Source: JACRDG01 sp963760985 | GTDB taxonomy: Bacteria > Desulfobacterota > Desulfomonilia > Desulfomonilales > Desulfomonilaceae | DNA: 64,000 nucleotides | Direction of reading: 5' to 3' | Assembly: GCA_963760985.1 (NCBI GenBank) | Contig: CAVXFM010000017.1 | Span: forward strand, 248,001 to 312,000 | In this document: positions 10,479-21,272 of the stretch, piece by piece | Layout: every line of letters begins with the position of its first letter | Position numbering within the stretch: the first letter of the stretch is position 1 | Program-made: the position numbers and the translations under genes | Notes under the pieces: generated by a model | What the model was told of the DNA's origin: nothing | What the model saw: only the letters and a program-made list of their open reading frames with translations | Databases searched by the model: none

Positions 10479-12239
10479 ATGGCGGACGAACGCAAGCCAG
10501 ACTCTTCTTCGAAAAAAAGGCCCGAGCTAAAGCTTTTTCGGCTGGAAGACGAGCCGACCCAGACGATCGATCTCGGGGGTCTGTTCACCAAAGACGTCAC
10601 CGCATCCGGGAGTTTCGACATCAGGGGCGGGATTTGGGCCAGTACCTTCGGCAAGCTTCTCCAAGCTTTGCCTATCCCGGCGTTTCTTGTAGATCAGCAT
10701 TACGTGGTGATGGTGGTCAATCAAGCATGTGCGAGGATCGAGTCCGATTATGAGAACGTCCAAGGGCGTGTTTTCGCGAATCTCTTTCCCCATTCGATCG
10801 ACGCAACGAAGGTTTCAGAGATCCTGGATGAGGTTTTCCAGACGAGGAAACCAAGGGCCATGCAAGGCATGTTGCGGATCGGCCAAGGCAACATCTGGGC
10901 GCGATTGACGTTTCGCTCCATTCCAATCATGGACCTTCGGTCTGTGCTGGTGCTTGTACAGGACCTGACCAACGAGAGAAAGTTGCTGCGCCTGAGTCGG
11001 AAATACCAGGATGAACTCCAGAAACGTGTGGAGGAACGCACTGCCGAGTTAACCGAGGCGAACGCGAAGCTCGAGAAGGAGATGATAGAAAGAAAGAGAG
11101 CGGAAGACCTGCTCGTCCAGAGCGAGAGACTGCGCGGAGTTGGGGAGATGTCGGCAGGCGTCGCTCACAATCTCAAGAATCTTATTCAGATGCTTTTCGG
11201 GCTGACTCACGGCGCTTTGCGGGAGCTTGAATGCGACAGCCCTGCGGGAGCGCGCAAAGAGTTGGAAAAAGTTGTTCAGAGCTTGCAGCATGGAGCGGAA
11301 ACCGTGCGAAGGCTGCAGAATTTCTCGAAGGTCGGCGATGAGGGCTCCTCCGAGCATGGCACTGTGTTTGACCTGTCCAAACTGACAAACCAGGCGGTCG
11401 ATTTTACGCAACCTTTCTGGCAAACCTATCCTCGGACAGAAGGAATCAAAATCGACCTCGAAGTGACTCTTGCTGAAGACTGTTTTGTCAAAGGTTACCA
11501 GGGGCAGGTCTTCGAGGTGCTGGTCAACCTGATCAAAAACGCGGCAGAGGCTTTGAACGAGGGAGGAACCATTCACCTGGAGACTAAGGTGGTGAAGGGG
11601 AAGGTCGTCTTCGAGGTGAGCGATTCCGGGATGGGGATTCGAAAAGAAGACATGGGACGCCTGTTCACCCCCTTCTTCACGACGAAGTTGGAAACCGGGA
11701 CGGGTCTTGGGCTTGCAACGAGTCGGCGTATTATTGACAATCATGGAGGCGACATAAGCGTGCACAGCCTCTCTGGTGAGGGCACCACTTTTTCCGTCAA
11801 ACTTCCTCTCGCTCCGAGCCCCCTGCAGCCAACAGAAATCCCCGCAGCCTCTCCAGTCGAACGAACCCTCAAGATCCTGGCAGTCGATGACATGGAATCG
11901 ACCCTGATGATGTTACGCTTAGGACTGGAAGCGTACCACCATACCGTGCTCACCGCATTGTCCGGAGAGGATGCGTTGGAGGCGTTTCAATCCCATGAAG
12001 TTGATCTGGTGCTGTGTGATCTCGCGATGCCGGGAATGAACGGGTGGGAGGTCGGCAAGAGGATAGTGGACCTGTGTCAGGAGAAGCAGATTCCTAGTCC
12101 ACCGTTTGTCCTGCTTACCGCATGGGGGCATGAAACCATGGACAAGGCCAAGATGTACGAATCGTGTGTGGAGGCTGTGCTGGAAAAGCCTGTTGACATC
12201 GAGGAATTGATGCACGTGATTGCGAAGGTGGTGAAATAG
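10479..12239 (+). CDS. PAS-histidine kinase-receiver hybrid
   Basis: Intact 586-residue cytoplasmic kinase. Residues 36-56 repeat the cap motif seen in the first kinase of the window (FTKDVTASGSFDIRG), followed by a PAS domain (57-165), a coiled coil (170-210) and the phospho-acceptor helix GVAHNLKNLIQ (His about 228). The HATPase domain (about 330-440) has NLIKNAAEALNEGG, DSGMGI and GTGLGLATS, and the C-terminal receiver has LCDLAMPGMNGWEVG. The HK core shares CFVKG and the receiver shares MNGWEVG with its upstream neighbour. It lies 64 bases downstream of that gene on the same strand. The ligand of the PAS domain cannot be read from sequence. Confidence 0.92.
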   Translation: MADERKPDSSSKKRPELKLFRLEDEPTQTIDLGGLFTKDVTASGSFDIRGGIWASTFGKLLQALPIPAFLVDQHYVVMVVNQACARIESDYENVQGRVFANLFPHSIDATKVSEILDEVFQTRKPRAMQGMLRIGQGNIWARLTFRSIPIMDLRSVLVLVQDLTNERKLLRLSRKYQDELQKRVEERTAELTEANAKLEKEMIERKRAEDLLVQSERLRGVGEMSAGVAHNLKNLIQMLFGLTHGALRELECDSPAGARKELEKVVQSLQHGAETVRRLQNFSKVGDEGSSEHGTVFDLSKLTNQAVDFTQPFWQTYPRTEGIKIDLEVTLAEDCFVKGYQGQVFEVLVNLIKNAAEALNEGGTIHLETKVVKGKVVFEVSDSGMGIRKEDMGRLFTPFFTTKLETGTGLGLATSRRIIDNHGGDISVHSLSGEGTTFSVKLPLAPSPLQPTEIPAASPVERTLKILAVDDMESTLMMLRLGLEAYHHTVLTALSGEDALEAFQSHEVDLVLCDLAMPGMNGWEVGKRIVDLCQEKQIPSPPFVLLTAWGHETMDKAKMYESCVEAVLEKPVDIEELMHVIAKVVK

Positions 12240-12534
12240 CGGGTTCGGAAGCTTACAGGTGAGACTTGATACCAGGGACAGTCTGATCACCAGGACCGGC
12301 CTCGGACTTTTCAGTAAGCTGCGTTTGCCCCGTCAGTGAGAATGTGACGACTCGCGCCACGTCTCGGGAATGCGTCATGGCCATCTGTGGCGGTACGGCA
12401 GTTCTCCGTGGCAGACGCCGTGCTTCCAGAACGGAGTCCGGCCGGACGTTCGCAGCAGACCACGGGACACGTGTCTTACCTGGTTCTTGCGCCACCGGCA
12501 TCAGAACCTCGTGTCAGAAGCGCTTCGGCAGTCG

Positions 12535-14781
12535 TCACACGCTATCTTCCGGGTCGTCAGCCTCCGCAGGTTGGTTGATTTCATCTCTCCTGCGTGCTGC
12601 TTCCAGGAGGAGCATAGCGCCGGGCATGTCTATGGTATTTCGTTCCGGCTTAGCCCATGCGAGGGTCGCGAAAGAGCCGGATCTCAAGCCGAGCGCCCAG
12701 TATACCGCGAGCTCACCTTCCAAACTGCCGCTAGTGGCGTGGCCTATTTCACCATTTGAAATGTACAAGAGGGCTCTTCTGCCCTGCTCGGAAATCACTT
12801 CGAGAACCAGTTTTTGGCCTGAGAGCAACATCATTTGGACCACGTCAAGCACGTCGATTTGTCCCAAAGCTCCTGCAATGCGCGGTCCACTTACCGCTGA
12901 CCGAACCTCTTCGTCCACGATTTGCGTCAGGCTCTCCATGTCTATAGCGGTGTCCACAAGGCGATCGACATAGGCCTCTGATATGCGGTTCTGAATCGAA
13001 TCCGCAGGCGATTCCGGGCCTAACACGATGAACGGCGGCCTCACCGTTCCTTTGCTCGCAAAGAATGCACTGACCCTCTTGCCCAATTCGGCAATGTCCG
13101 CAGCAGGGAGCGCCTCACTGCACACAATGGCGTCAATGTTTCTTCTCATACACGGTTTGGACAGCCTCTTCGATGGTTTCTCGCAAAATACATTGGCCCC
13201 TTCTTTTGCAGTTCAGGAGAAACTTTGTCGCTGATACCCGAATCCGGATCAACAAAGAGGGTTCTCGGATTGGCTGCGAGGATCTCCATGGTACTTTCCA
13301 GGGAGTCGTCCTTGCGTTTTATACTCAACGGGAACTTTACCATGAAGACGGTTCCTCGTCCCCTCCTGCTGGAGACGGAAAAGGTCCCGAAATGCCTTCT
13401 GATTATGCCGAAGCTGACCGCGAGACCCAAGCCCACGTGAGACTTCTTAGACGTTTCTGAACGGGTACCCAATCCGTTTCATCTGTTCCTGGCTCATTCC
13501 CACCCCGTCGTCCTGCACGGTAAGGACCGCATGGTCTCCCTGGCGAGCGGTCCTGATGCGTAGGGAGCCGCCGCGTTGCATGGCCTCTGCGGCATTCCTG
13601 ATCAAATGCGCGGCCATATCCACGATGTCGCCTCTTTCACCGCCCACAAGGCACCCTTTGACAAAATCGAATTCCAATTTGATCTCTACGCCTCTCCTCG
13701 CGGGTTCGCCTTCCCACGACGGCCTGGTCAGGTCAAGCGCTTCGCGCACTGCATCAGAGAAGTCGAACGTCACCCATATCGGGGTGTCACGCTTGGAATA
13801 GCCCCGGGCAAATTTTTCCAAGAGCTTCAATGTCTGTGATGCCCGTTCTGATGCAGTCATTACTTGGTCGAGCGCCAGGCGAACTTCAGCGTAAGATCCT
13901 GCGTTCATGGCGGTTATGCCCATTCCCGCCTGTTGCACAATTTTCTGCACCGCATCCGTGAAGTGCGCCACCGACCCACGGGCCATTTCCGCAAAGGCCC
14001 TCAATCGGGTGCCTCGCCGGCTGAGTTCGTCTACCCTCTTTTGGTCGGAGATGTCCTCGGACACCACCTGGAGCCCCGATACAGAGCCGTCCCTATCCCA
14101 AACCGGGACGACATAGAGTCTCGCGTGTTTGTTCCCCTGCGTTCCAAGCGGAAGTTCATTGACAACCATTTCACCTGATTCCAGGCAGGCTTTCAGGAAG
14201 TCAGAGACTCCGGAAGGCTTCAGCTCAGGATTTTCAAACAGGTTTTGTGGGGAGCCTGCTTCGCTCTGGGGTATCCCGAAAAGGTTGGTTGCTGCGGCAT
14301 TGATTTCGGTAATCTCGCCCTTGCGGTTGCAGCAGAGAATGCCCACAGGGGAATTTTCCACCAGCATGCGATACCTGGCGTCGCTCTCTCGGCGCTTGTC
14401 CTGGGCTTCTTTCAGTTTAAGATGGGAAGAGATTCTGATTTCCAGCTCGACTCTATCCAGAGGTTTGGACACAAAGTCATTTGCGCCGGCCTGTACTGCT
14501 GCAAGGCGATCCTCTTTGCGCGTGAGGCCTGTGACCATAATAATGGGAATGTCGCCATACTCCGCGTGGGCTCGCACGCGACGTGCCACCTCAAAGCCGT
14601 CCATGTCCGGCATCATCACGTCCAGCAGTACCATCTGAATATCGTCGTCCAGCGCGTCCAGTGCTTCAGGTCCGCTTGACGCGGTGACGGTGTGGTAACC
14701 GAAAGACTTCAAGAGGTGGTCTATGGCCTTGAGATTGATCTTGTCATCATCAACCACGAGAATTTTCTTGACGCTCGTCAT
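12535..14781 (-). CDS. REC-PAS-histidine kinase-degenerate REC-DUF4388 fusion (three frameshifts)
   Basis: Opens with AGGAAGAG and ATG, then a canonical receiver (ILVVDDDKIN, MVLLDVMMPDMDG), a PAS domain (about 140-250) and an HK-like core whose His is in SVAHFTDAV rather than the usual HEL or HN context. An HATPase follows with HLIRNAAEAM and DDGVGM. Three one-base slips (near 13458, a CCCC run at 13197-13200 and a TTT run at 13139-13141) split the rest. Corrected, the protein reads on through GLGLAVSFG into a receiver-like segment lacking the acceptor Asp (IVCSEALP). It ends in a DUF4388 domain (GALGQIDVLDVVQMMLLSG). No stop separates HATPase from receiver in the corrected frame, so this is one polypeptide of about 745 residues. 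DUF4388 is common in deltaproteobacterial regulators; its role is not established. Confidence 0.75.
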
Positions 14782-15503
14782 GTATCTCTTCCTCCCATGG
14801 GCGGCTCATGACAGACACACGTTTCGCCGGGAGCGCTGCTCTCAGCCATGTGCCACCAAACCCGCATTCAACGGGCTCCAGGCAGACATCGGAAAATCGA
14901 GGCGACAGCCCCTGAGGGCCTTGTCGGACAAAAGGACGTGAAGAGTGATCAGCATACCCCGCTCGCGAAGGACGAGGTGCGCAACCGGAACCACGCTTCT
15001 CACCCGACTGCTTTTTCCTCACGCTCGGTGCGGTTCACGGGTAGTGCAGAGTGCCGCCGAGGCAAGCCGAGCGTGTCGGCCGCCACGGGAGACTCTGCAG
15101 ATCGACTCGCCTCTTTGTGCCGTCGAGGTTCATCTCCGTTCGCTGCTGCCACGTCGGATTTCGCCCCTCTTTCATAGGGCGCATACGTTTATGCGAAGCA
15201 ATTGCCGAAAACAGATATCTTCACAGCCCCGCTGTGATAAAAGTGGAATCCTTCAACTCTCGAGCCATACGCACCACGCGAAAATGCTCTCCGTGTATAG
15301 GTCTTCGACCATGGCATATTTCTTGGGTCGGATCGGTCTCCGTCCACGCAACGACACTCTTCCGAGAAAGAGCAAAAAACAGGCACAGTGCAGTGTTCAA
15401 GCATAGCATGCTGTCAGGTGAGGCGCAAATGATTTGGGAGCAGACTTCCCATCGGCTTCACGAAATCTCCGACGCAAGAGTCCCTGCAGGGATCGGCAGG
15501 GGC
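14782..15503. other. Gene-free gap between two minus-strand kinase genes
   Basis: About 720 bases with no frame that resembles a protein family, and no tRNA cloverleaf recognised by eye. It must contain the promoter of the kinase starting at 14781 and the 3' end of a transcript ending at 15504. I could not assign either signal confidently. Confidence 0.4.
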
Positions 15504-18500
15504 TCAGAGGTCTCCACGATGATTAGGGGATAACAAACCCGCGATCGTGGCCGAAAAAGTGCTCTTGTCGATCGGCTTGGGAAGGTATCCGTCACAACCA
15601 GCGTCCAGCGCTTTTTTCCGGTTGCCTTTCATAGCGTGGGCTGTAAAAGCCACGATCGGGATGTCACGGGTTTGGGGGTCCTGCTTGAGGACGCGGGTGG
15701 CGGCGAGTCCGTCCATGCTGGGCAGGGAAATGTCCATCAGAATCAAAGCAGGTAATCGGGAGAATGCCAAGCGTATCCCTTCGTCCGCATTCCGGGCCTG
15801 CAATATCGAATAGCCTGCCTCCTCAAGCAAGTCCCTCGCAAGCCTCGTGTTTGGCTCGTTATCTTCTACCACCAAGACCGTCGGACCCGACACGGTATCC
15901 GTAACTATGGCCTTTTCTTTACCCGCAGGCTGGTTCTCGCCACATGTATCGTCCCGAGCAAGGAAACCCATGTGGGGCCCCGTTTGCTCAAGAAGAATCT
16001 CGAGGACAAAAGCGCTCCCTTTATCCTCGCCCTCACTCTCTACCCAGATTCGCCCCCCGTGCAATTCCGCAAGGCTTCGGCTAAGCGTGAGCCCCAGACC
16101 TGTCCCTTGCTGGCGTCGAGCAAGCGACGAATCCACCTGTTCGAATGCGCCGAAAATGCGTTCAGAGTCCTCCTCTTTGACCCCGATACCGGTGTCGGTC
16201 ACCACAAAATGGAGCTTTTCATGGTTCTTGCTTACATCGACCTTGATCTTCCCTCCCTCACGAGTGAACTTGACTGCATTGGACAGAAGGTTCAACAGGA
16301 TCTGCTTGGCCTTGACCTTGTCAGCGAACATCACCTGGTGTCTCATATCCTCCGGTAGATGCACTTCTAGCTCAAGCCCTCCCTCGACCGCCTTTTCTCT
16401 GATCATGTCGAGACTGTCTTCTATCAGGGCTGCCACGTGGACATCCGTGGGTTGGAGATCCAGTTTGCCTGATTCGACTTTAGCCAGGTCCAATATATCG
16501 TTGATCAATCTTAGTAAATGGTGTCCTGATTCCCATATCTGCGAGACGTACCTCAGCTGTTTTTCGTTCAGCTTACCTGGCCACTGATCCTGAAGAAGCT
16601 CGGAAAAACCGATCACCGCATTCAAAGGGGTCCGGAGCTCGTGGCTCATGTTTGCAAGGAACCCGCTTTTGGCACGACTCGCGGCCTCGGCCTCAATCTT
16701 CGCCTTGTACAAAGCCTTTTGTGCGCGTTCCCTTACGATGATCTCTCTCCGCAATTCCGCGTTGGACCACTGCAACTGGCCTGTCCGTTCCTGGACCAGT
16801 TGTTCCATGCGCTCGTAGAGTAAAGCGTTCTCCAGTGATATGGCTGCCTGGGAACACAGAATTCTTAACAATTCCAGCCGATCTGCGGTAAACGTATCGG
16901 TGGCCAAGTTGTTTTCCAGATACAATATCCCCATGAGTTTGCCTCGATTGGTGAGGGCTGCACAAAGGATCGACTTGGGCTGGCAGGACACGATATACGG
17001 ATCCCCGGTGAACATTCCCCGGCGTGCCGCATCGTTGAGCACTACCCTTTCTCTGGTCCGGGCCACGTAACGGACAATGGCTGGCGAAAGTCGAGGACAT
17101 TGCTCAATGGGGAGCAAATGTCGCAGCGGTTTGTTTTGCTGATCGGTCGTCACCTCAGCTCTCACTACTAGCCCATCTTCTGACTGGAGAATGAGGAGAC
17201 CCTTTTGCGCCCCTGCGTTCTCGATGACGATATTCATCATCTTATCCAGGAGCTTATCCAGGACGATCTCGCCGGAGATGGCCTGCGACGCCCTGGTGAC
17301 TGTCGCCAAATCCAGGTTGAAGCCCAGGCCACCGGAAACGGTGGTGGTCCGTGCCGATTCCTCTATCCCGATGGGCGCGGCTTCAGGAGGCACTCCGAGC
17401 AAATCGCGGTACGTCTCCTCGATATGGCGAACCTTTGTTCGTGCGCCCCATCTGGCGTAACAATGCCGGGCTTGAAGGATGTGAGCTTTGGCCTTTTCCC
17501 GATTTCCTCTGGACAAAAAGAACTGGCCGGCAAGTTCCTGTGCGAGGGCTTCCTCGTTGAGATATTTGTGTTCCCTGGCTCCTTCTATCGCACGGAGATA
17601 GCATTTTTCGGCCCTTGCGTCCTTTCCCCACGCTCTCATGCGTTCCGCATCCATGAGCAGGACTTTGTGCGAGTAATTTACGGGAGAATGAACAGCCCAC
17701 CTTCTCATTTTCCTGAGATGGGACGCCACTGTGCGCATAAGCAACCTTCTCGCCGATTTGTCTGCAGATGCATACAAGGCCAGGCAGGTAAGAGAATCAT
17801 ACAAGCAGAAACTCGGCACCGCAACAGTGGCTCTTGCTCCTTCGAGGTATCGAGCAGCGTTTTTCGAGTGTTCCGCTGCGTGAGCGTAATCGTGTAAGAG
17901 ATAGCAAAGCATGAGCTTGTTTACATACGTGACGCACAGAGTGCTAAGATCGTTTGCTTTATGAAGGAGGGGCAATGCGGTTTCTTCGTCAAATGCTCCT
18001 CCTCTCAAACAGCGTGGATCCGGAGCATTGCCCAGCAGATTCAATACGGTTTGGTGAAACACCGCGAGCAGGCGATACGCAGATTTCTGCTGCAATTTGC
18101 GGATGACCTCACTGTACGCAGCCATTTCTCGGTCGACCACCAGGAGATTTTCGCCTGTGCGGTACAAGCACGTGCAATAGAAATACGCGCAATGGGAGGC
18201 ATCTTCAAAGTTTCCAAGTTGCAGAGCGCTTTCATAGATGTATTTGAAGTGTTGTATGGATTGCCGGTAATGCTCTTTCCATGGCTTAATGAAGAAATAC
18301 ACCGCCATCATGGGTCGAATGGTTGATTTCACTATGCCGAAACGCTGGGCCAGATTGAGAGCCAATTCCCCGAATCGATAGGCCTTGTCGATGTCCCCAA
18401 GGCTGATCAGAACCAGGCCATACGTCGCGTACGCAAGCGCCGATTCAGGCGCGTTTCCGAGCTTGATGGAGAGATTGACGGTGTGAGAAACCAAAAGAGG

Positions 18501-21272
18501 TGTGAGCCTGGGGGCTGCGGCATACACGGCTTTGGCCGCACTTGACATGATGCGCAAAGCAGCGCGCGCCCTGGGATCGGTCATCTCGGGCAAATCGACG
18601 AGGGATTCGATCCTCTTCCCCAAGAGGAGTACCTTCGTCTTCATCAACGCCTTGAAAACCACAAAGGTGCTAGGCTCGTCGGGCAAATCCGCACCAAGGA
18701 GCCTGAGCGCGGTCACGGCATTACGCGCCGCGTCCAACATTTGGTACCGGGCTATGCAGGCCTGAATGAGGACGTCGTACGCTCTCACCTTATCAAGGTC
18801 CCCCAAAGCGTTTCTCAGCGCGACCTGGCAGTACCGCTCCGTGGTCTCGAAATCCGTGCAGAGATAGGCTGCCTCGGCAGCGTGAACATGGAGATCGAAT
18901 ATCAGTTCGTACCGATCCTGCCAGCCTCCGTGGTCCAATAGGGCAATCCCCGCTCTGAGGTAGCGCAATGCTGCTTCGTACGCGGTAGCGTTCTTCGCCC
19001 GCTTGCCAGCCATCAGGTTCAGCTCAGCGAGGTCAAGCTTCTGCTGTGCGGATTCCAAGAGGTCGGTTGCCGCGTTCAGGTGATCCACCACACAGAAGTA
19101 CTTCTCGCCGTTCATCGAAAGAAATCCTCGATCGCGCAACACTTGCCCCATGCGTAAGTGCAGAGCCGGCCTGTCCCCACTTTCAATCAGTTCGTACGTA
19201 ATTTGCTGAATCCTGTCGTGGGAAAACGCGAATTCAACGGGAACAGTGCCATCTGTGTCCAAATGGTCTGTCTCACCTCCGCTCCAGACGTCCCCCAATG
19301 CCAGGACCAGTCCCTCGGCCACAGCCTCACGAAGCGCATCCAAGACGGCTGCGGGTGAATACTCGAAAACTGCGATGAGAATTCCCAGTTCAAAACGGCT
19401 ACCCACGCATGAAGCGAGCTTAAGCAGTTCCTGAGTCTTCGGCTGGAGCTTGTGGATCTTGAGGGACATCAAATCAACGATGTTTTCGGTAATCTCTTGA
19501 ACTTCCACCTGCTTGAGATTCCACCACCACACCCCTCTCTCCATATCGAAGTCCAGGAGCCTTGCTTCGTACAGCGAGCGCAGAAATTCATTGACAAAGA
19601 AGGGATTACCTGCGGTCTTTTTCAATATGAGATGTGCCAGGGGCACTGCTGAGTCTCTGTCCGCACCAAAGGTGTCTGACACAAGTTCAGTGAGGTGTTC
19701 GAGACGCAAAGCAACCAAACTGACCGAATTGACGACAGCTCCCTCAAGAGTCATCCGGGTGACGGATCGCATGAATCGGTGTACTTTCGAAACCTCGCCA
19801 GGTCTATATGCCGCGACGACCAACAGAAATCTCAGTTCATCGTCGGTCATCAACAGCTCCAACAACCTGAGCGACGACGCGTCTGCCCACTGGATGTCGT
19901 CGAGAAACAACACCAGAGGATGGCCTCGGCTGCACCAAAGCCTCACGAAGGCCCGGAAGAGGCGATTGAACCTGTTTTGCGCTTCCACGGGGACAACTTC
20001 AGGCACCGCGAGTTGGGGCCCAATGATGTGCTCAAGTTCCGGAATGACGTCGAGAAGGATACGCCCATTGTGGCCACATGCGGCAATGAGTTCCTGTCGT
20101 AACGTGGAGAGTTCTTCATCACTCTCCGTGAGACGCTGCCTGACAAGCTGCCGAAACACGTCCATTATCGAGAAATGATGAGAATCCTGCTGAAATTGAT
20201 CGAACTTTCCATAAACGAAAGAGCCTCGGTTGCGAGTGACCGGTTCATAGATCTCCCTGACCAGGGCCGTCTTGCCAACTCCCGGATCTCCCGAGACCAA
20301 CATAATCTCTTTCGGACCGGTCGAAACCCGTTCAAACGCGTCCAGAAGCGCCTGGATTTCCTTTTCTCGTCCGTAAAGCTTTTGCGCGGGTTGAAATCTC
20401 GCGGGACGATCGCTGCGGCCCAGGGGGAACGATTCATTTGGAGCGGGTGATTCCAGACGATCGAGGTATTCCTCAAGGTCAGCCTTGATTCCCCATGAAC
20501 TCTGGTAGCGCTCCGAGGCATTCTTTGCCATGAGCTTCATCGTGATGTCTGAAAGCGCCCGAGGGATTCCGGGCATCAACTCGGCAGGTGGCGTGGGCAT
20601 CCGAGCGATGTGGCAATAGACCAGCTCCAGCGGATCTGTGGTTTCAAAGGGAAGGCAGCCGCCAAGCAGCTCATAGAGTGTCACGCCGAGCGCGTAATAA
20701 TCTGTGCGGTAATCGACCAATCGGTTCGTCCTGCCGGTCTGTTCGGGAGATATGTACGGCAACGTGCCATGAAACCGCGCAGGATCTCTTGGGAACGGGT
20801 CCTCTCGGGAAAAGATACCGGCAATGTCGAAGTCAATGATCTTGAGCATCCGGGTCTTAGGGCAGCAGACCACATTGCTCGGATTGACATCCTTATGAAT
20901 TATCTGGGCAGCGTGAAGCTCCCCCAGAATGCCGACCATGCGCAGAGCTATGCGGGCGATTTCGGGAAAAGACGGTGGGACCTGTTTCGCATACCTACTC
21001 ATCGGCTCGGCCCCGAAATCCTCGATGACCAGCACCGGTCCGCTGGCGTTTTCTTCCAGTCCGTAGACCTCGATGACTCCATCTACCGTGAGGCTGTGGA
21101 GAATCGCATATTCACGTCTACGTCTGGCTATTTCTTCAGGAAGAGGGTGCTCTTTGGCCAGGGCTTTCAGGACGACCCCGAGTCCGTCCGGCTCTCGAAC
21201 GGCCCGGCATACGAGAGAACCGGAACTCTCGTAAATGATGTCCAGCATTTCGTACCCGGGTACGGCGAACAT
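15504..21272 (-). CDS. Giant Ser/Thr kinase-AAA ATPase-GAF-histidine kinase-receiver protein
   Basis: Intact 1922-residue protein. Residues 1-270 are a eukaryotic-type protein kinase with HKDVNPSN (126-133) as catalytic loop and DFD instead of DFG (147-149). An AAA/STAND-type ATPase follows, with P-loop GDPGVGKT (328-335) and LVLFLDDIQWADASS as Walker B. A long helical TPR-like region leads into a GAF domain, then HisKA (MSHELRTPLNAVIG, His about 1543), HATPase (DTGIGV, GTGLGLTLSRS) and an intact C-terminal receiver (LILMDISLPSMDG). This architecture is known from cyanobacteria, myxobacteria and other bacteria with complex signalling, where it is annotated as trifunctional kinase/ATPase/sensor. 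The input is unknown. The kinase keeps the catalytic Asp, and DFD can still bind metal, so it may be active. Confidence 0.93.
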   Translation of the reverse strand: MFAVPGYEMLDIIYESSGSLVCRAVREPDGLGVVLKALAKEHPLPEEIARRRREYAILHSLTVDGVIEVYGLEENASGPVLVIEDFGAEPMSRYAKQVPPSFPEIARIALRMVGILGELHAAQIIHKDVNPSNVVCCPKTRMLKIIDFDIAGIFSREDPFPRDPARFHGTLPYISPEQTGRTNRLVDYRTDYYALGVTLYELLGGCLPFETTDPLELVYCHIARMPTPPAELMPGIPRALSDITMKLMAKNASERYQSSWGIKADLEEYLDRLESPAPNESFPLGRSDRPARFQPAQKLYGREKEIQALLDAFERVSTGPKEIMLVSGDPGVGKTALVREIYEPVTRNRGSFVYGKFDQFQQDSHHFSIMDVFRQLVRQRLTESDEELSTLRQELIAACGHNGRILLDVIPELEHIIGPQLAVPEVVPVEAQNRFNRLFRAFVRLWCSRGHPLVLFLDDIQWADASSLRLLELLMTDDELRFLLVVAAYRPGEVSKVHRFMRSVTRMTLEGAVVNSVSLVALRLEHLTELVSDTFGADRDSAVPLAHLILKKTAGNPFFVNEFLRSLYEARLLDFDMERGVWWWNLKQVEVQEITENIVDLMSLKIHKLQPKTQELLKLASCVGSRFELGILIAVFEYSPAAVLDALREAVAEGLVLALGDVWSGGETDHLDTDGTVPVEFAFSHDRIQQITYELIESGDRPALHLRMGQVLRDRGFLSMNGEKYFCVVDHLNAATDLLESAQQKLDLAELNLMAGKRAKNATAYEAALRYLRAGIALLDHGGWQDRYELIFDLHVHAAEAAYLCTDFETTERYCQVALRNALGDLDKVRAYDVLIQACIARYQMLDAARNAVTALRLLGADLPDEPSTFVVFKALMKTKVLLLGKRIESLVDLPEMTDPRARAALRIMSSAAKAVYAAAPRLTPLLVSHTVNLSIKLGNAPESALAYATYGLVLISLGDIDKAYRFGELALNLAQRFGIVKSTIRPMMAVYFFIKPWKEHYRQSIQHFKYIYESALQLGNFEDASHCAYFYCTCLYRTGENLLVVDREMAAYSEVIRKLQQKSAYRLLAVFHQTVLNLLGNAPDPRCLRGGAFDEETALPLLHKANDLSTLCVTYVNKLMLCYLLHDYAHAAEHSKNAARYLEGARATVAVPSFCLYDSLTCLALYASADKSARRLLMRTVASHLRKMRRWAVHSPVNYSHKVLLMDAERMRAWGKDARAEKCYLRAIEGAREHKYLNEEALAQELAGQFFLSRGNREKAKAHILQARHCYARWGARTKVRHIEETYRDLLGVPPEAAPIGIEESARTTTVSGGLGFNLDLATVTRASQAISGEIVLDKLLDKMMNIVIENAGAQKGLLILQSEDGLVVRAEVTTDQQNKPLRHLLPIEQCPRLSPAIVRYVARTRERVVLNDAARRGMFTGDPYIVSCQPKSILCAALTNRGKLMGILYLENNLATDTFTADRLELLRILCSQAAISLENALLYERMEQLVQERTGQLQWSNAELRREIIVRERAQKALYKAKIEAEAASRAKSGFLANMSHELRTPLNAVIGFSELLQDQWPGKLNEKQLRYVSQIWESGHHLLRLINDILDLAKVESGKLDLQPTDVHVAALIEDSLDMIREKAVEGGLELEVHLPEDMRHQVMFADKVKAKQILLNLLSNAVKFTREGGKIKVDVSKNHEKLHFVVTDTGIGVKEEDSERIFGAFEQVDSSLARRQQGTGLGLTLSRSLAELHGGRIWVESEGEDKGSAFVLEILLEQTGPHMGFLARDDTCGENQPAGKEKAIVTDTVSGPTVLVVEDNEPNTRLARDLLEEAGYSILQARNADEGIRLAFSRLPALILMDISLPSMDGLAATRVLKQDPQTRDIPIVAFTAHAMKGNRKKALDAGCDGYLPKPIDKSTFSATIAGLLSPNHRGDL

